Shown here in pieces: positions 55,269 to 63,515 of a stretch of 64,000 nt of DNA. The position numbers and the translations under genes are program-made. This DNA is from Streptomyces flaveolus (GTDB lineage Bacteria; Actinomycetota; Actinomycetes; Streptomycetales; Streptomycetaceae): positions 248,001 through 312,000 of the forward strand of contig NZ_JNWV01000006.1 of the NCBI RefSeq assembly GCF_000716535.1, read 5' to 3'. How positions within the stretch are numbered: position 1 is the stretch's first letter; the number at the start of each line of letters is the position of its first letter. Under the pieces are notes generated by a model. The model did no database searches and was not told where the DNA came from. It saw only the letters and a list, made by a program, of their open reading frames with translations.

Positions 55269-56006
55269 ATGACGACCGCATCGCTGCTCGACGGGTTCCT
55301 GCACGCCCTGCTGCCCCTGCGGCCCCACGCCGTCTGGGCGCACGGTTCACTGGCCGGCGGCGACTACCAGGAGGGCCGCAGCGACCTCGACCTGATCGCC
55401 GTCCTGCCGGGCCCGCTGACCCTGGGAACCGTACGACGGCTCGTGGCGCGGCACAGAAGGCAGCGGAGCGAGCCCCTCGCGGCGAAGCTCCACTGCAGCT
55501 ACCTCACGCCGGCCACCTTGCCCGACGCGGACCGCCCGCACCTCACCTGGGCGCACGGACGGGTGACGCGCCGACCCGTCACCCCCGTCACCCGGCGCGA
55601 GCTGCACGCCTTCGGACGCGTGCTGCACGGTGAGGCCCCGGCCGCGCTGCTCCCGCCGGTACCGGACCGGCAGCTCGCCGACTTCGTCGTACGCGACCAG
55701 CGCGAGTTCTGGCGGTCGGCGGTGGACAAGCCCCGGCTGTGGCGGCAGGACATCTGGGTCGACCTCGGCCTGCTGACCTTCGCCCGGGCCACCGTGACCC
55801 TGCGCGAGGGCCGGCTGATCTCCAAGCGGGAGGCCCTGACCGAGCTGGTGGCGCTGGGCGCTCCGGCGGAGGTCGTCGAGGACATCACCCGCCGCCGCTA
55901 CGACACCCCGGCCCCGGCCCCCGCCGGCTGGCCCGCCCGCCGGGCCGAGCTGACCCGCGGATATCTGGGGCCGGCGATCGACGCCCTCGTCACCACGTAC
56001 GGGTGA
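55269..56006 (+). CDS. Nucleotidyltransferase-domain protein (ANT/AadA-like fold)
   Basis: 245-aa protein with a pol-beta-type nucleotidyltransferase signature near the N-terminus: AHGSLAGGDYQEGRSDLDLI (G-S-x-A/G-x-G ... S-D-L-D-L), giving two of the catalytic Asp residues. The helical remainder resembles aminoglycoside adenylyltransferases in organisation (FWRSAVDKPRLWRQDIWVDL; LISKREALTELVALG). A resistance role is possible but the substrate could be a protein or tRNA. CAGACT at 55257-55262 sits 6 nt before the ATG and could be a -10 box for a leaderless transcript. It converges with ctaA, whose stop is 2 nt away. Confidence 0.75.
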   Translation: MTTASLLDGFLHALLPLRPHAVWAHGSLAGGDYQEGRSDLDLIAVLPGPLTLGTVRRLVARHRRQRSEPLAAKLHCSYLTPATLPDADRPHLTWAHGRVTRRPVTPVTRRELHAFGRVLHGEAPAALLPPVPDRQLADFVVRDQREFWRSAVDKPRLWRQDIWVDLGLLTFARATVTLREGRLISKREALTELVALGAPAEVVEDITRRRYDTPAPAPAGWPARRAELTRGYLGPAIDALVTTYG

Positions 56007-56007
56007 C

Positions 56008-57018
56008 TCACGCCCGCGTGCCCACCGGCACCTCGGCCGACGGGCCCGGCAGGCCCAGCCCGGTCTCCGGGCGCTCGCGCAGCGACAGCAGGACGCGCAG
56101 GGTGGCGATCCAGATCAGGCACGAACCGAGCATGTGCAGGGCGACCAGGACCTCGGGCAGGTGCGTGAAGTACTGCACGTAACCGATCACGCCCTGGGCG
56201 AGCAGCACGATGAACAGCTCACGCGTCCGGGCCAGGGGGCCCTGGGGCGCGTCGACCGCCTTCAGGACGAACCACAGGGCGAACGTGAGCGTCACCACGA
56301 TCCAGGCGAGCACCGCGTGCAGCTTGGCGACCGTCTCCCAGTCGATCGGGATGCGATCCACCTCACTGGAGTCGCCGGCGTGCGGCCCGGCCCCGGTCAC
56401 CACGGTGCCGACCGCGATGAGCAGCACGGACGCCAGCACCAGGAACCACACCAGCTGCTGCACCGCCTTGCCGACCAGCGGACGCGGCGCCTCGTCGCCC
56501 TCCCGCGTGCGCTGCCACATCACCGTGGCGATGGCGATCAGGGCGGTGGAGAGCAGGAAGTGCGCGGCGACGGTGTACGGGTTGAGACCGACCAGGACGA
56601 CGATGCCGCCGAGCACGGCGTTGCCCATGACCACCCAGAACTGGGCCCAGCCCAGCCGGGTCAGGCCGCGCCGCCACGGCTTCCCGGCCCGGGCCGCGAT
56701 GATCGCCCAGCCGACGGCCGCGCACAGCACGTACGTCAGCATCCGGTTGCCGAACTCGATGACCCCGTGGAAGCCCATGGCCCGGGTGGTGGTCAGGGAG
56801 TCGTCGGTGCAGGTGGGCCAGGTCGGGCAGCCGAGGCCCGAGCCGGTCAGGCGGACGGCGCCGCCGGTCACGACGATCACCACCGACATCACGAGCGCGG
56901 CGAGCGCCGCCCGCCGGACGGTCCGGGGGTCCGGGGTCCAGCGGTCGGCGATGAAGGCGAGCGGGTTGCGCAGGGCGGCTTCGGCGTCGGCGCGGTTCAG
57001 CTTTGGCACGCGCACCAT
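56008..57018 (-). CDS. ctaA: Heme A synthase
   Basis: Membrane monooxygenase converting heme O to heme A for cytochrome aa3 oxidase, 336 aa from ATG 57018. Eight hydrophobic segments. The first periplasmic loop has GGAVRLTGSGLGCPTWPTC with the Cys pair typical of Gram-positive CtaA, and Glu in GVIEFGNRMLTYVL is the catalytic residue. Heme-ligand His residues occur in VAAHFLLSTALIAI, VAKLHAVLAWIVV and LVALHMLGSCLIW. A TACGAT at 57022-57017 overlaps the ATG; if it is a -10 box, a leaderless message would start at GTG 57009 instead. ctaB lies 2.4 kb away. Confidence 0.95.
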   Translation of the reverse strand: MVRVPKLNRADAEAALRNPLAFIADRWTPDPRTVRRAALAALVMSVVIVVTGGAVRLTGSGLGCPTWPTCTDDSLTTTRAMGFHGVIEFGNRMLTYVLCAAVGWAIIAARAGKPWRRGLTRLGWAQFWVVMGNAVLGGIVVLVGLNPYTVAAHFLLSTALIAIATVMWQRTREGDEAPRPLVGKAVQQLVWFLVLASVLLIAVGTVVTGAGPHAGDSSEVDRIPIDWETVAKLHAVLAWIVVTLTFALWFVLKAVDAPQGPLARTRELFIVLLAQGVIGYVQYFTHLPEVLVALHMLGSCLIWIATLRVLLSLRERPETGLGLPGPSAEVPVGTRA

Positions 57019-57077
57019 CGTAGGCCGCCGCTTGTGCACGCGTTCACGAGGGTCCGCTCCCACGCGTGCGGCACGGG

Positions 57078-57848
57078 TCACTCCCAGCGGAAGAACTTCC
57101 CGGCCGCGGCCAGGCCCACCACCGCCCAGACGGCGAGAACGCCCAGGTCGGCCCAGGGCATGCCGGCGCCGTGCTGGAGCACGTCCCGCAGGCCGTCCGA
57201 CAGGGCGGAGATCGGCAGCAGGCCGAGCACCTGTTCACCCGTCGAGCCGAACTTCTCCAGCGGCACGATGACGCCGCCGCCGACGAGCAGCAGCAGGAAG
57301 ACCAGGTTGGCGGCGGCCAGCGTCGCCTCCGCCTTCAACGTGCCCGCCATCAGCAGGCCGAGCCCGGAGAAGGCGGCGGTGCCGACGACGAGCAGCAGCA
57401 GGACGGCGGCCGGGTTGCCGTGCGGGGACCAGCCCAGCGCGAAGGCGATGACGGTCAGCAGGATGATCTGGAGGACCTCTGTGACCAGCACGGACGCCGT
57501 CTTGGCGGTCATCAGGGCCCAGCGGGGCAGCGGCGAGGAGGCGAGCCGCTTCAGGACGCCGTAGCGCCGCTCGAAGCCGGTGGCGATGGCCTGGCCGGTG
57601 AAGGCCGTCGACATCACGGCCAGGGCCAGGACGCCGGGGGCGAGGAAGTCGACCGCCTCGCCCTTGCCGGTGTCCACGATGTCGACCGAGCTGAAGAGCA
57701 CCAGCAGCAGGGTCGGGATGACGACCGTCAGCAGGAGCTGCTCGCCGTTGCGCAGCAGCATCCTCGTCTCCAGCGCCGCCTGCGCCGCGATCATGCGGGG
57801 GAGCGGGGCGGCTCCGGGCTTCGGGGTGTACGTACCCGCCGTGGTCAC
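57078..57848 (-). CDS. ABC-2 type permease (drug exporter type)
   Basis: Membrane partner of the adjacent ATPase, 256 aa, six hydrophobic segments (LLLTVVIPTLLLVLFSSVDI, LAPGVLALAVMSTAFTGQAI, ILLTVIAFALGW, AAVLLLLVVGTAAFSGLGLL, AAANLVFLLLLVGGGVIVPL, GVLAVWAVVGLAAAGKFF). The cytoplasmic segment RRYGVLKRLASSPLPRWALM is typical of DrrB/NodJ-like exporters. GTG 57848 overlaps the ATPase stop (GTGA). Substrate unknown; an antibiotic or lipid is usual. Confidence 0.9.
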   Translation of the reverse strand: MTTAGTYTPKPGAAPLPRMIAAQAALETRMLLRNGEQLLLTVVIPTLLLVLFSSVDIVDTGKGEAVDFLAPGVLALAVMSTAFTGQAIATGFERRYGVLKRLASSPLPRWALMTAKTASVLVTEVLQIILLTVIAFALGWSPHGNPAAVLLLLVVGTAAFSGLGLLMAGTLKAEATLAAANLVFLLLLVGGGVIVPLEKFGSTGEQVLGLLPISALSDGLRDVLQHGAGMPWADLGVLAVWAVVGLAAAGKFFRWE

Positions 57849-58768
57849 GAGCGCAGCTCCTTGCCGGTCAGTTCCAGGAAGACGTCCTCCAGCGTGTGCC
57901 GCTCCACCGAGATCCGGTCCGGCATCACCCCGTGCTGGGCGCACCAGGACGTCACCGTGGCCAGCAGCTGGGGGTCGACCTTGCCGACGACCCGGTAGGA
58001 GCCCGGGGTCAGCTCGGCGGCCGTGCAGTCGGCCGGGAGCGCCTTGAGCAGGGAGCCGACGTCGAGGCCGGGCCGGCCGGTGAAGCGCAGGGTGTTCTCG
58101 GCGCCGCCCTTGCACAGCTCCTCCGGGGTGCCCTGGGCGATGACCCGGCCGCCGTCGATGATCGCGACGTCGTCGGCGAGCTGCTCGGCCTCGTCCATGT
58201 GGTGCGTGGTGAGGATCACCGAGACGCCGTCGGCGCGCAGGTCCCGCACCAGGTCCCAGGTGGCCCGGCGCGCCTGCGGGTCGAGTCCGGCGGTCGGCTC
58301 GTCCAGGAACACCAGCTCCGGGCGGCCCACGACGGCCATGGCGAGCGCGAGCCGCTGCTGCTGGCCGCCGGACAGCCGGCGGTAGCTGGTCCGGCCGCAG
58401 GAGCCGAGGCCGAGGCGTTCGACGAGGGCGTCGACGTCCAGCGGGTGCGCGTGCAGCTTCGCCATGTGGCGCAGCATCTCCTCCGCCCGGGCGCCGGAGT
58501 ACACGCCTCCGGACTGGAGCATCACGCCGATGCGGGGACGCAGCTCGGCGGACTGCCGCACCGGGTCGAGGCCCAGGACGCGCACCGTGCCGGAATCCGG
58601 CTTCCGGTACCCCTCGCAGGTCTCGACCGTGGTCGTCTTCCCCGCCCCGTTGGGGCCGAGTACGGCGGTCACGCCCGGCTGGGCCACCAGGTCGAGGCCG
58701 TCCACCGCGGTCTTCGTGCCGTACCGCTTCACCAAGGCCTGGACCTGGACCACGGGCTCACTTCGCAT
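57845..58768 (-). CDS. ABC transporter ATP-binding protein (DrrA type)
   Basis: Exporter ATPase, 307 aa. Walker A GPNGAGKTTT, Q-loop VMLQSGGVY, signature LSGGQQQRLALAMAV, Walker B LVFLDEPTAGLDP and switch LTTHHMDEAE. A C-terminal domain of about 80 residues beyond the core (GRPGLDVGSLLKALPADC through VERHTLEDVFLELTGKE) is the DrrA-type dimerisation region. The ATG at 58768 is preceded by a leaderless -10 box. It is cotranscribed with the permease. Confidence 0.94.
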   Translation of the reverse strand: MRSEPVVQVQALVKRYGTKTAVDGLDLVAQPGVTAVLGPNGAGKTTTVETCEGYRKPDSGTVRVLGLDPVRQSAELRPRIGVMLQSGGVYSGARAEEMLRHMAKLHAHPLDVDALVERLGLGSCGRTSYRRLSGGQQQRLALAMAVVGRPELVFLDEPTAGLDPQARRATWDLVRDLRADGVSVILTTHHMDEAEQLADDVAIIDGGRVIAQGTPEELCKGGAENTLRFTGRPGLDVGSLLKALPADCTAAELTPGSYRVVGKVDPQLLATVTSWCAQHGVMPDRISVERHTLEDVFLELTGKELRS

Positions 58769-58775
58769 GGTCCAG

Positions 58776-58781
58776 AGTCTA
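58776..58781 (-). promoter_or_regulatory. -10 box, leaderless DrrA-type gene
   Basis: On the minus strand TAGACT (58781-58776) is followed after 7 nt by the ATG at 58768, with no ribosome site. It lies just beyond the 3' end of the acetyltransferase gene. Confidence 0.55.
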
Positions 58782-58798
58782 GGGAGACCGCTTGCTCC

Positions 58799-59614
58799 TC
58801 AGGCGGGCGGGTGCGGGAAGTCCTCCGCACGGGGCCGGTGCAGCGGCAGCCACCGTTCGGCGTAGGCCACGGCGTCGGCCACCGGGAACAGCCTGGCGTC
58901 CGCCGCGCCCACCTTTCCCCGCACGACCGGCCGGTCCCGCTCGAAGTCGTGTCCCAGCTCGTCGAACCGGTCGGAGGTGATCGACACCTCGGTCACGGTC
59001 TCCCAGCCGCCGCCGGGAGCGGGCCGGCCGACCGTCACGCGCGGCGCGGGTATCCGGTACTCGGCGAGGTGGAAGGCGGTGCAGGAGTCGTAGCCCGCGC
59101 CCAGCAGCAGCACGCGGGCGCCCAGTTTCTCCAGCCGGGCGAGGGGACTGTGCTCACCGAGCCGGCAGTCGCTCGCGTGGCCGTCGGTGATCTCCCGCGC
59201 GCGGGGGCCGACGGCCGCGAAGGAGGTCTGCGGGTGGGCGCTGCGCACGGCACCCGGCCAGGTGCGCACGGTCTCCGGGACCACGCCGACCCCGAGGGAG
59301 GGGGTGATCAGCGGGTCGTACGGCGGCATGGTGGCGCGGATCCGGTCCCACCACTCCTCGGGCACCGGCGGGTTCGCCCAGACGGCCGGATCGGACAGGG
59401 CGCCCGTCTGGGTGGGAACGACGAGCGTGCCCGCCGGACCGAGCGCGTCCAGGAGCCCCTGGACGACCGCGATCGCGCCTCCGTTGACCCAGCCGAGTGA
59501 GCTGAGCGAGGAGTGCACGAGGAGCGTCTCACCGGCCTGGACACCGAGCAGTCGCAGCTGTGCGGCGATGTCGTCCCGGGTGACAAGAGGGCCGGTCGGA
59601 GGGGGTGTGGGCAT
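58799..59614 (-). CDS. AAC(3)-family aminoglycoside-type N-acetyltransferase
   Basis: 271-aa member of the antibiotic N-acetyltransferase family (AAC(3)/YokD fold). Motifs: LLVHSSLSSLGWVNGGA at the acetyl-CoA site, LVVPTQTG, GVGVVPETVRTWPGAVRSAHP with the family's R-S-x-H-P, and the active-site region LGARVLLLGAGYDSCTAFHLAEYRI. Whether it modifies an aminoglycoside or another amine cannot be told from sequence. ATG 59614 has GGGAG upstream. It is divergent from sufR. Confidence 0.88.
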   Translation of the reverse strand: MPTPPPTGPLVTRDDIAAQLRLLGVQAGETLLVHSSLSSLGWVNGGAIAVVQGLLDALGPAGTLVVPTQTGALSDPAVWANPPVPEEWWDRIRATMPPYDPLITPSLGVGVVPETVRTWPGAVRSAHPQTSFAAVGPRAREITDGHASDCRLGEHSPLARLEKLGARVLLLGAGYDSCTAFHLAEYRIPAPRVTVGRPAPGGGWETVTEVSITSDRFDELGHDFERDRPVVRGKVGAADARLFPVADAVAYAERWLPLHRPRAEDFPHPPA

Positions 59615-59712
59615 GGTTCGGGAGTCTCCCGGACGGGCACGCGCGGCGCCACCGGTTTGCCCTTGCCGGCGACCCTGGATGATCGATCAGATGATCGTTT
59701 CCGCAGGTCAGT

Positions 59713-59726
59713 TTAGGTATGCCTAA
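59713..59726. promoter_or_regulatory. Iron-box-like inverted repeat TTAGG-TATG-CCTAA
   Basis: 5-bp perfect arms with 4-nt spacing, between the acetyltransferase and sufR. The arms match those of actinobacterial DmdR/IdeR iron boxes, but the spacing is shorter than in the 19-bp consensus. It may add iron control to the suf operon. Confidence 0.35.
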
Positions 59727-59762
59727 GTGACGTAGGGCACCGTGGGGTGATCCGGACGGCGC

Positions 59763-59799
59763 TTGTCAGGCTCCGCGGAATTACGCAACAATGGCGTTG
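59763..59799 (+). promoter_or_regulatory. sufR promoter with SufR operator CAAC-N6-GTTG
   Basis: TTGTCA (59763-59768), an 18-nt spacer and AACAAT (59787-59792) form the promoter, with a predicted start at the GTG at 59799. CAAC (59786-59789) and GTTG (59796-59799), six nt apart, are the inverted repeat I recall as the SufR binding site. It covers the -10 box and start point, so SufR would repress its own operon. Confidence 0.8.
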
Positions 59800-60533
59800 T
59801 GAAAAACGTCGGCGAGGCTCGGGAGACCCCCACGGGGGCCCCTCAGGAGGAGCTAGCGACCGGTGAGCGTTCGACGCGCAACCGGGTCGCGCGCTCCATC
59901 CTGGACCACGGGCCGTCGACCGTCGCCGAACTCGCCGGCCGGCTGGGGCTGACCCAGGCGGCCGTCCGCCGTCACCTGGACGCGCTGGTGGCCGACGACG
60001 TCGTGGAGGCCCGCGAGCAGCGGGTGTACGGCACGCGCACGCGCGGCCGCCCCGCGAAGGTCTTCGCGCTCACCGACTGCGGCCGGGACGCCTTCGACCA
60101 GTCGTACGACAAGCTCGCCGTGGACGCGCTCCGCTGGATCGCCGAGCAGGGGGGCGGCCCCGAGGCGGTCGCCGCCTTCGCCCGCGCCCGGATCGCCGCC
60201 CAGGCGAGCGCGTACCGCGAGGCGATCGAGGCGGTGACCCCCGACAAACGCGCCGAAGCGCTGGCCAAGGCCTTGAGCGCCGACGGGTACGCTGCTACGG
60301 CGCGCAGCGCACCGGTCGGCGAGCAGCTCTGCCAGCACCACTGCCCGGTCGCACACGTCGCGGAACAGTTCCCGCAGCTGTGCGAGGCGGAGACGGAGAT
60401 CTTCGCCGAGCTGCTGGGCACCCACGTCCAACGACTGGCGACCATCGCGCACGGCGACGGCGTCTGCACGACGTTCATCCCCGAGATTTCCACTGACGCA
60501 CCTGCAAGCACGGCCGGGAGGAACCCCGCATGA
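59799..60533 (+). CDS. sufR: Fe-S-sensing transcriptional repressor SufR
   Basis: Winged-helix regulator of the suf operon, 244 aa. The DNA-binding part is [20 protein letters not shown], then [20 protein letters not shown] and [18 protein letters not shown]. The C-terminal cluster site is C178-x3-C182 (CQHHCPV) with C195 in FPQLCEAE; C223 in GDGVCTTF could be a fourth ligand. With an intact cluster it represses suf; cluster loss derepresses. The leaderless GTG 59799 is preferred over the TTG at 59763, because the latter is the -35 box. It overlaps sufB by ATGA. Confidence 0.93.
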   Translation: MKNVGEARETPTGAPQEELATGERSTRNRVARSILDHGPSTVAELAGRLGLTQAAVRRHLDALVADDVVEAREQRVYGTRTRGRPAKVFALTDCGRDAFDQSYDKLAVDALRWIAEQGGGPEAVAAFARARIAAQASAYREAIEAVTPDKRAEALAKALSADGYAATARSAPVGEQLCQHHCPVAHVAEQFPQLCEAETEIFAELLGTHVQRLATIAHGDGVCTTFIPEISTDAPASTAGRNPA

Positions 60534-61951
60534 CTCTCCCCACGGAGACTGCCCACCCTGAGCTGGAGGGCCTGGGCAAGTACGAATACGGCTGGGCCGA
60601 CTCCGACGTGGCCGGTGCCTCCGCCAGGCGCGGCCTGAACGAGGACGTCGTCCGCGACATCTCGGGCAAGAAGTCCGAGCCGGAGTGGATGACGAAGCTG
60701 CGCCTGAAGGGCCTGAAGCTCTTCGAGAAGAAGCCGATGCCGAACTGGGGCTCGGACCTCTCGGGCATCGACTTCGACAACATCAAGTACTTCGTGCGCT
60801 CCACGGAGAAGCAGGCGGAGTCCTGGGAGGACCTGCCCGAGGACATCAAGAACACCTACGACAAGCTGGGCATCCCGGAGGCCGAGAAGCAGCGCCTCGT
60901 CGCCGGTGTCGCCGCCCAGTACGAGTCGGAGGTCGTCTACCACCAGATCCGCGAGGACCTGGAGGAGCAGGGCGTCATCTTCCTCGACACCGACACCGCG
61001 CTGAAGGAGCACCCGGAGCTCTTCAAGGAGTACTTCGGCACGGTCATCCCGGCCGGCGACAACAAGTTCGCCGCGCTGAACACCGCCGTGTGGTCCGGCG
61101 GCTCCTTCATCTACGTGCCGAAGGGCGTCCACGTCGAGATCCCGCTCCAGGCCTACTTCCGTATCAACACGGAGAACATGGGCCAGTTCGAGCGGACCCT
61201 GATCATCGTCGACGAGGGTGCCTACGTGCACTACGTCGAGGGCTGCACCGCGCCGATCTACAAGTCGGACTCGCTGCACTCCGCGGTGGTCGAGATCATC
61301 GTCAAGAAGAACGCCCGCTGCCGCTACACGACCATCCAGAACTGGTCGAACAACGTCTACAACCTGGTCACCAAGCGCGCCGTTGCCTACGAGGGCGCGA
61401 CCATGGAGTGGATCGACGGCAACATCGGCTCCAAGGTGACGATGAAGTACCCGGCCGTCTACCTGATGGGCGAGCACGCCAAGGGCGAGACCCTGTCCAT
61501 CGCCTTCGCGGGCGAGGGCCAGCACCAGGACGCGGGCGCCAAGATGGTCCACATGGCGCCGAACACGTCGTCCAACATCGTCTCGAAGTCGGTCGCGCGC
61601 GGCGGCGGCCGTACGTCCTACCGCGGTCTGATCGAGATCGGCGAGGGCGCCGCCGGGTCGAAGTCGAACGTGCTCTGCGACGCGCTGCTGGTCGACACCA
61701 TCTCCCGGTCGGACACGTACCCGTACGTCGACGTCCGCGAGGACGACGTCTCCATGGGCCACGAGGCCACCGTCTCCAAGGTCTCCGAGGACCAGCTCTT
61801 CTACCTGATGAGCCGCGGCCTGTCCGAGGACGAGGCGATGGCGATGATCGTGCGCGGCTTCGTCGAGCCGATCGCCAAGGAACTGCCGATGGAGTACGCG
61901 CTGGAGCTCAACCGGCTGATCGAGCTGCAGATGGAGGGCGCGGTCGGTTAA
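60530..61951 (+). CDS. sufB: Fe-S cluster assembly protein SufB
   Basis: Scaffold subunit of the SufBCD complex on which iron-sulfur clusters form; 473 aa, normal length. Typical segments: [78 protein letters not shown] with the conserved Cys, [20 protein letters not shown], and near the end [16 protein letters not shown] and [20 protein letters not shown]. The start overlaps the sufR stop. Confidence 0.97.
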   Translation: MTLPTETAHPELEGLGKYEYGWADSDVAGASARRGLNEDVVRDISGKKSEPEWMTKLRLKGLKLFEKKPMPNWGSDLSGIDFDNIKYFVRSTEKQAESWEDLPEDIKNTYDKLGIPEAEKQRLVAGVAAQYESEVVYHQIREDLEEQGVIFLDTDTALKEHPELFKEYFGTVIPAGDNKFAALNTAVWSGGSFIYVPKGVHVEIPLQAYFRINTENMGQFERTLIIVDEGAYVHYVEGCTAPIYKSDSLHSAVVEIIVKKNARCRYTTIQNWSNNVYNLVTKRAVAYEGATMEWIDGNIGSKVTMKYPAVYLMGEHAKGETLSIAFAGEGQHQDAGAKMVHMAPNTSSNIVSKSVARGGGRTSYRGLIEIGEGAAGSKSNVLCDALLVDTISRSDTYPYVDVREDDVSMGHEATVSKVSEDQLFYLMSRGLSEDEAMAMIVRGFVEPIAKELPMEYALELNRLIELQMEGAVG

Positions 61952-62006
61952 GACCGCCCCCATCGCCGGCACACGTCTTACTCAGAGAGAGAGCACTACG
62001 ACAGCC

Positions 62007-63191
62007 ATGGCTGAGGCCCAGAACATCCCCGTGGGTTCCACCACCGCGGGCTCGATCGCGGTCGCCGCGGAGTCGACCGTCGTCTCGCGCATGAGCGCGC
62101 CCCCGTCCTTCGACGTCGCGGACTTCCCGGTCCCGCACGGCCGTGAGGAGGAGTGGCGGTTCACCCCGCTGGAGCGCCTGCGCGGGCTGCACGACGGCAC
62201 CGCCGTCGCGAACGGCGACGGCGTGAAGGTCGACGTCCACGCCCCCGAGGCCGTCACCGTCGAGACCGTCGGCCGCGGCGACGCGCGCCTCGGCAAGGCG
62301 GGCACCCCGGTGGACCGTGTCGCCGCCCAGGCGTACTCCGCCTTCGAGAAGGCCCTGGTCGTGACCGTCCCCAAGGAGACCGTCCTCACCGAGCCGATCC
62401 GCATCGCCGTGCACGGCCAGGGCGGCACCGCCTTCGGCCACCAGGTGATCGAGCTGGGTGCCTTCGCCGAGGCCGTCGTGGTCATCGACCACACCGGTGA
62501 CGGGGTGCTGGCCGCCAACGTCGACTACCTCCTCGGGGACGGCGCCAAGCTGACCGTCGTCTCCGTCCAGGACTGGGACGACAAGGCCGTCCACGTCGCC
62601 CAGCACAACGCGCTGGTCGGCCGGGACGCCTCCTTCAAGTCCGTGGTCGTGACCTTCGGCGGCGACGTGGTCCGCCTGCACCCGCGCGTGGAGTACGCCG
62701 GCCCCGGCGGCGAGGCCGAGCTGTTCGGCCTGTACTTCACCGACGCCGGGCAGCACCAGGAGCACCGCCTGCTGGTCACCCACAACACCCCGCACTGCAA
62801 GTCGAACGTCGTCTACAAGGGCGCGCTCCAGGGCGACGACGCGCACGCGGTCTGGATCGGTGACGTGCTCATCGAGGCCAAGGCCGAGGGCACGGACACC
62901 TACGAGATGAACCGCAACCTGGTCCTCACGGACGGCGCGCGCGTCGACTCGGTGCCGAACCTGGAGATCGAGACCGGCGAGATCGTCGGCGCCGGGCACG
63001 CCTCCGCCACCGGCCGCTTCGACGACGAGCAGCTCTTCTACCTGATGGCCCGCGGCATCCCGGAGCACGAGGCCCGCCGCCTGGTGGTCCGCGGCTTCTT
63101 CGCCGAGCTGGTCCAGCAGATCGGTGTCGCCGACATCGAGGAGCGCCTGCTCGCCAAGATCGAGGAAGAGCTGGAGGCTTCGGTCGCATGA
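62007..63191 (+). CDS. sufD: Fe-S cluster assembly protein SufD
   Basis: Partner of SufB in the SufBCD complex, 394 aa. Like SufB it has a right-handed beta-helix core. REEEWRFTPLERLRGLHDG is the N-terminal signature. HNTPHCKSNVVYKGALQGDD and RNLVLTDGARVDSVPNLEIE follow, then GHASATGRFDDEQLFYLMAR and GIPEHEARRLVVRGFFAELV. The ATG at 62007 follows an AGAGAGAG stretch, 55 nt after sufB. The stop overlaps the next gene (ATGA). Confidence 0.96.
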   Translation: MAEAQNIPVGSTTAGSIAVAAESTVVSRMSAPPSFDVADFPVPHGREEEWRFTPLERLRGLHDGTAVANGDGVKVDVHAPEAVTVETVGRGDARLGKAGTPVDRVAAQAYSAFEKALVVTVPKETVLTEPIRIAVHGQGGTAFGHQVIELGAFAEAVVVIDHTGDGVLAANVDYLLGDGAKLTVVSVQDWDDKAVHVAQHNALVGRDASFKSVVVTFGGDVVRLHPRVEYAGPGGEAELFGLYFTDAGQHQEHRLLVTHNTPHCKSNVVYKGALQGDDAHAVWIGDVLIEAKAEGTDTYEMNRNLVLTDGARVDSVPNLEIETGEIVGAGHASATGRFDDEQLFYLMARGIPEHEARRLVVRGFFAELVQQIGVADIEERLLAKIEEELEASVA

Positions 63192-63508
63192 CGTCGTTCG
63201 TACGCGCCTGTGGGCTGAGCGAGCTGGAGGAGGACACCCCGAAGCGGGTGGAACTCGACGGCACGCCGGTCTCGGTCGTGAAGACCGAGGGCGAGGTGTT
63301 CGCGATCTACGACATCTGCTCCCACGCGAACGTCTCCCTCTCCGAGGGCGAGGTGGAGGACTGCCAGATCGAGTGCTGGCTGCACGGCTCCGCCTTCGAC
63401 CTGCGCACCGGCAAGCCGTCCGGCCTCCCCGCGACGCGCCCCGTCCCCGTATACCCCGTAAAGATCGAAGGGGACGACGTTCTCGTCTCCCTCACCCAGG
63501 AGTCCTGA
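63188..63508 (+). CDS. Rieske-type [2Fe-2S] ferredoxin in the suf operon
   Basis: Small soluble Rieske protein (dioxygenase-ferredoxin type), 106 aa. Cluster ligands CSHANVSLSEG (C-x-H) and CWLHGSAFDLRTG (C-x2-H) are standard, and LPATRPVPVYPVKIEGDDVL is the usual C-terminal strand. It has no export signal. Its place between sufD and sufC, overlapping sufD by 4 nt, suggests it supplies electrons or acts as a cluster carrier for SUF assembly. This arrangement is frequent in actinobacteria, but its function is unproven as far as I know. Confidence 0.94.
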   Translation: MTSFVRACGLSELEEDTPKRVELDGTPVSVVKTEGEVFAIYDICSHANVSLSEGEVEDCQIECWLHGSAFDLRTGKPSGLPATRPVPVYPVKIEGDDVLVSLTQES

Positions 63509-63515
63509 GGCACCC

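Noticed and set aside
59763..59798. TTG at 59763 as the start of sufR
   Set aside because: It coincides with the -35 box; the GTG at 59799 fits the leaderless promoter and family length.
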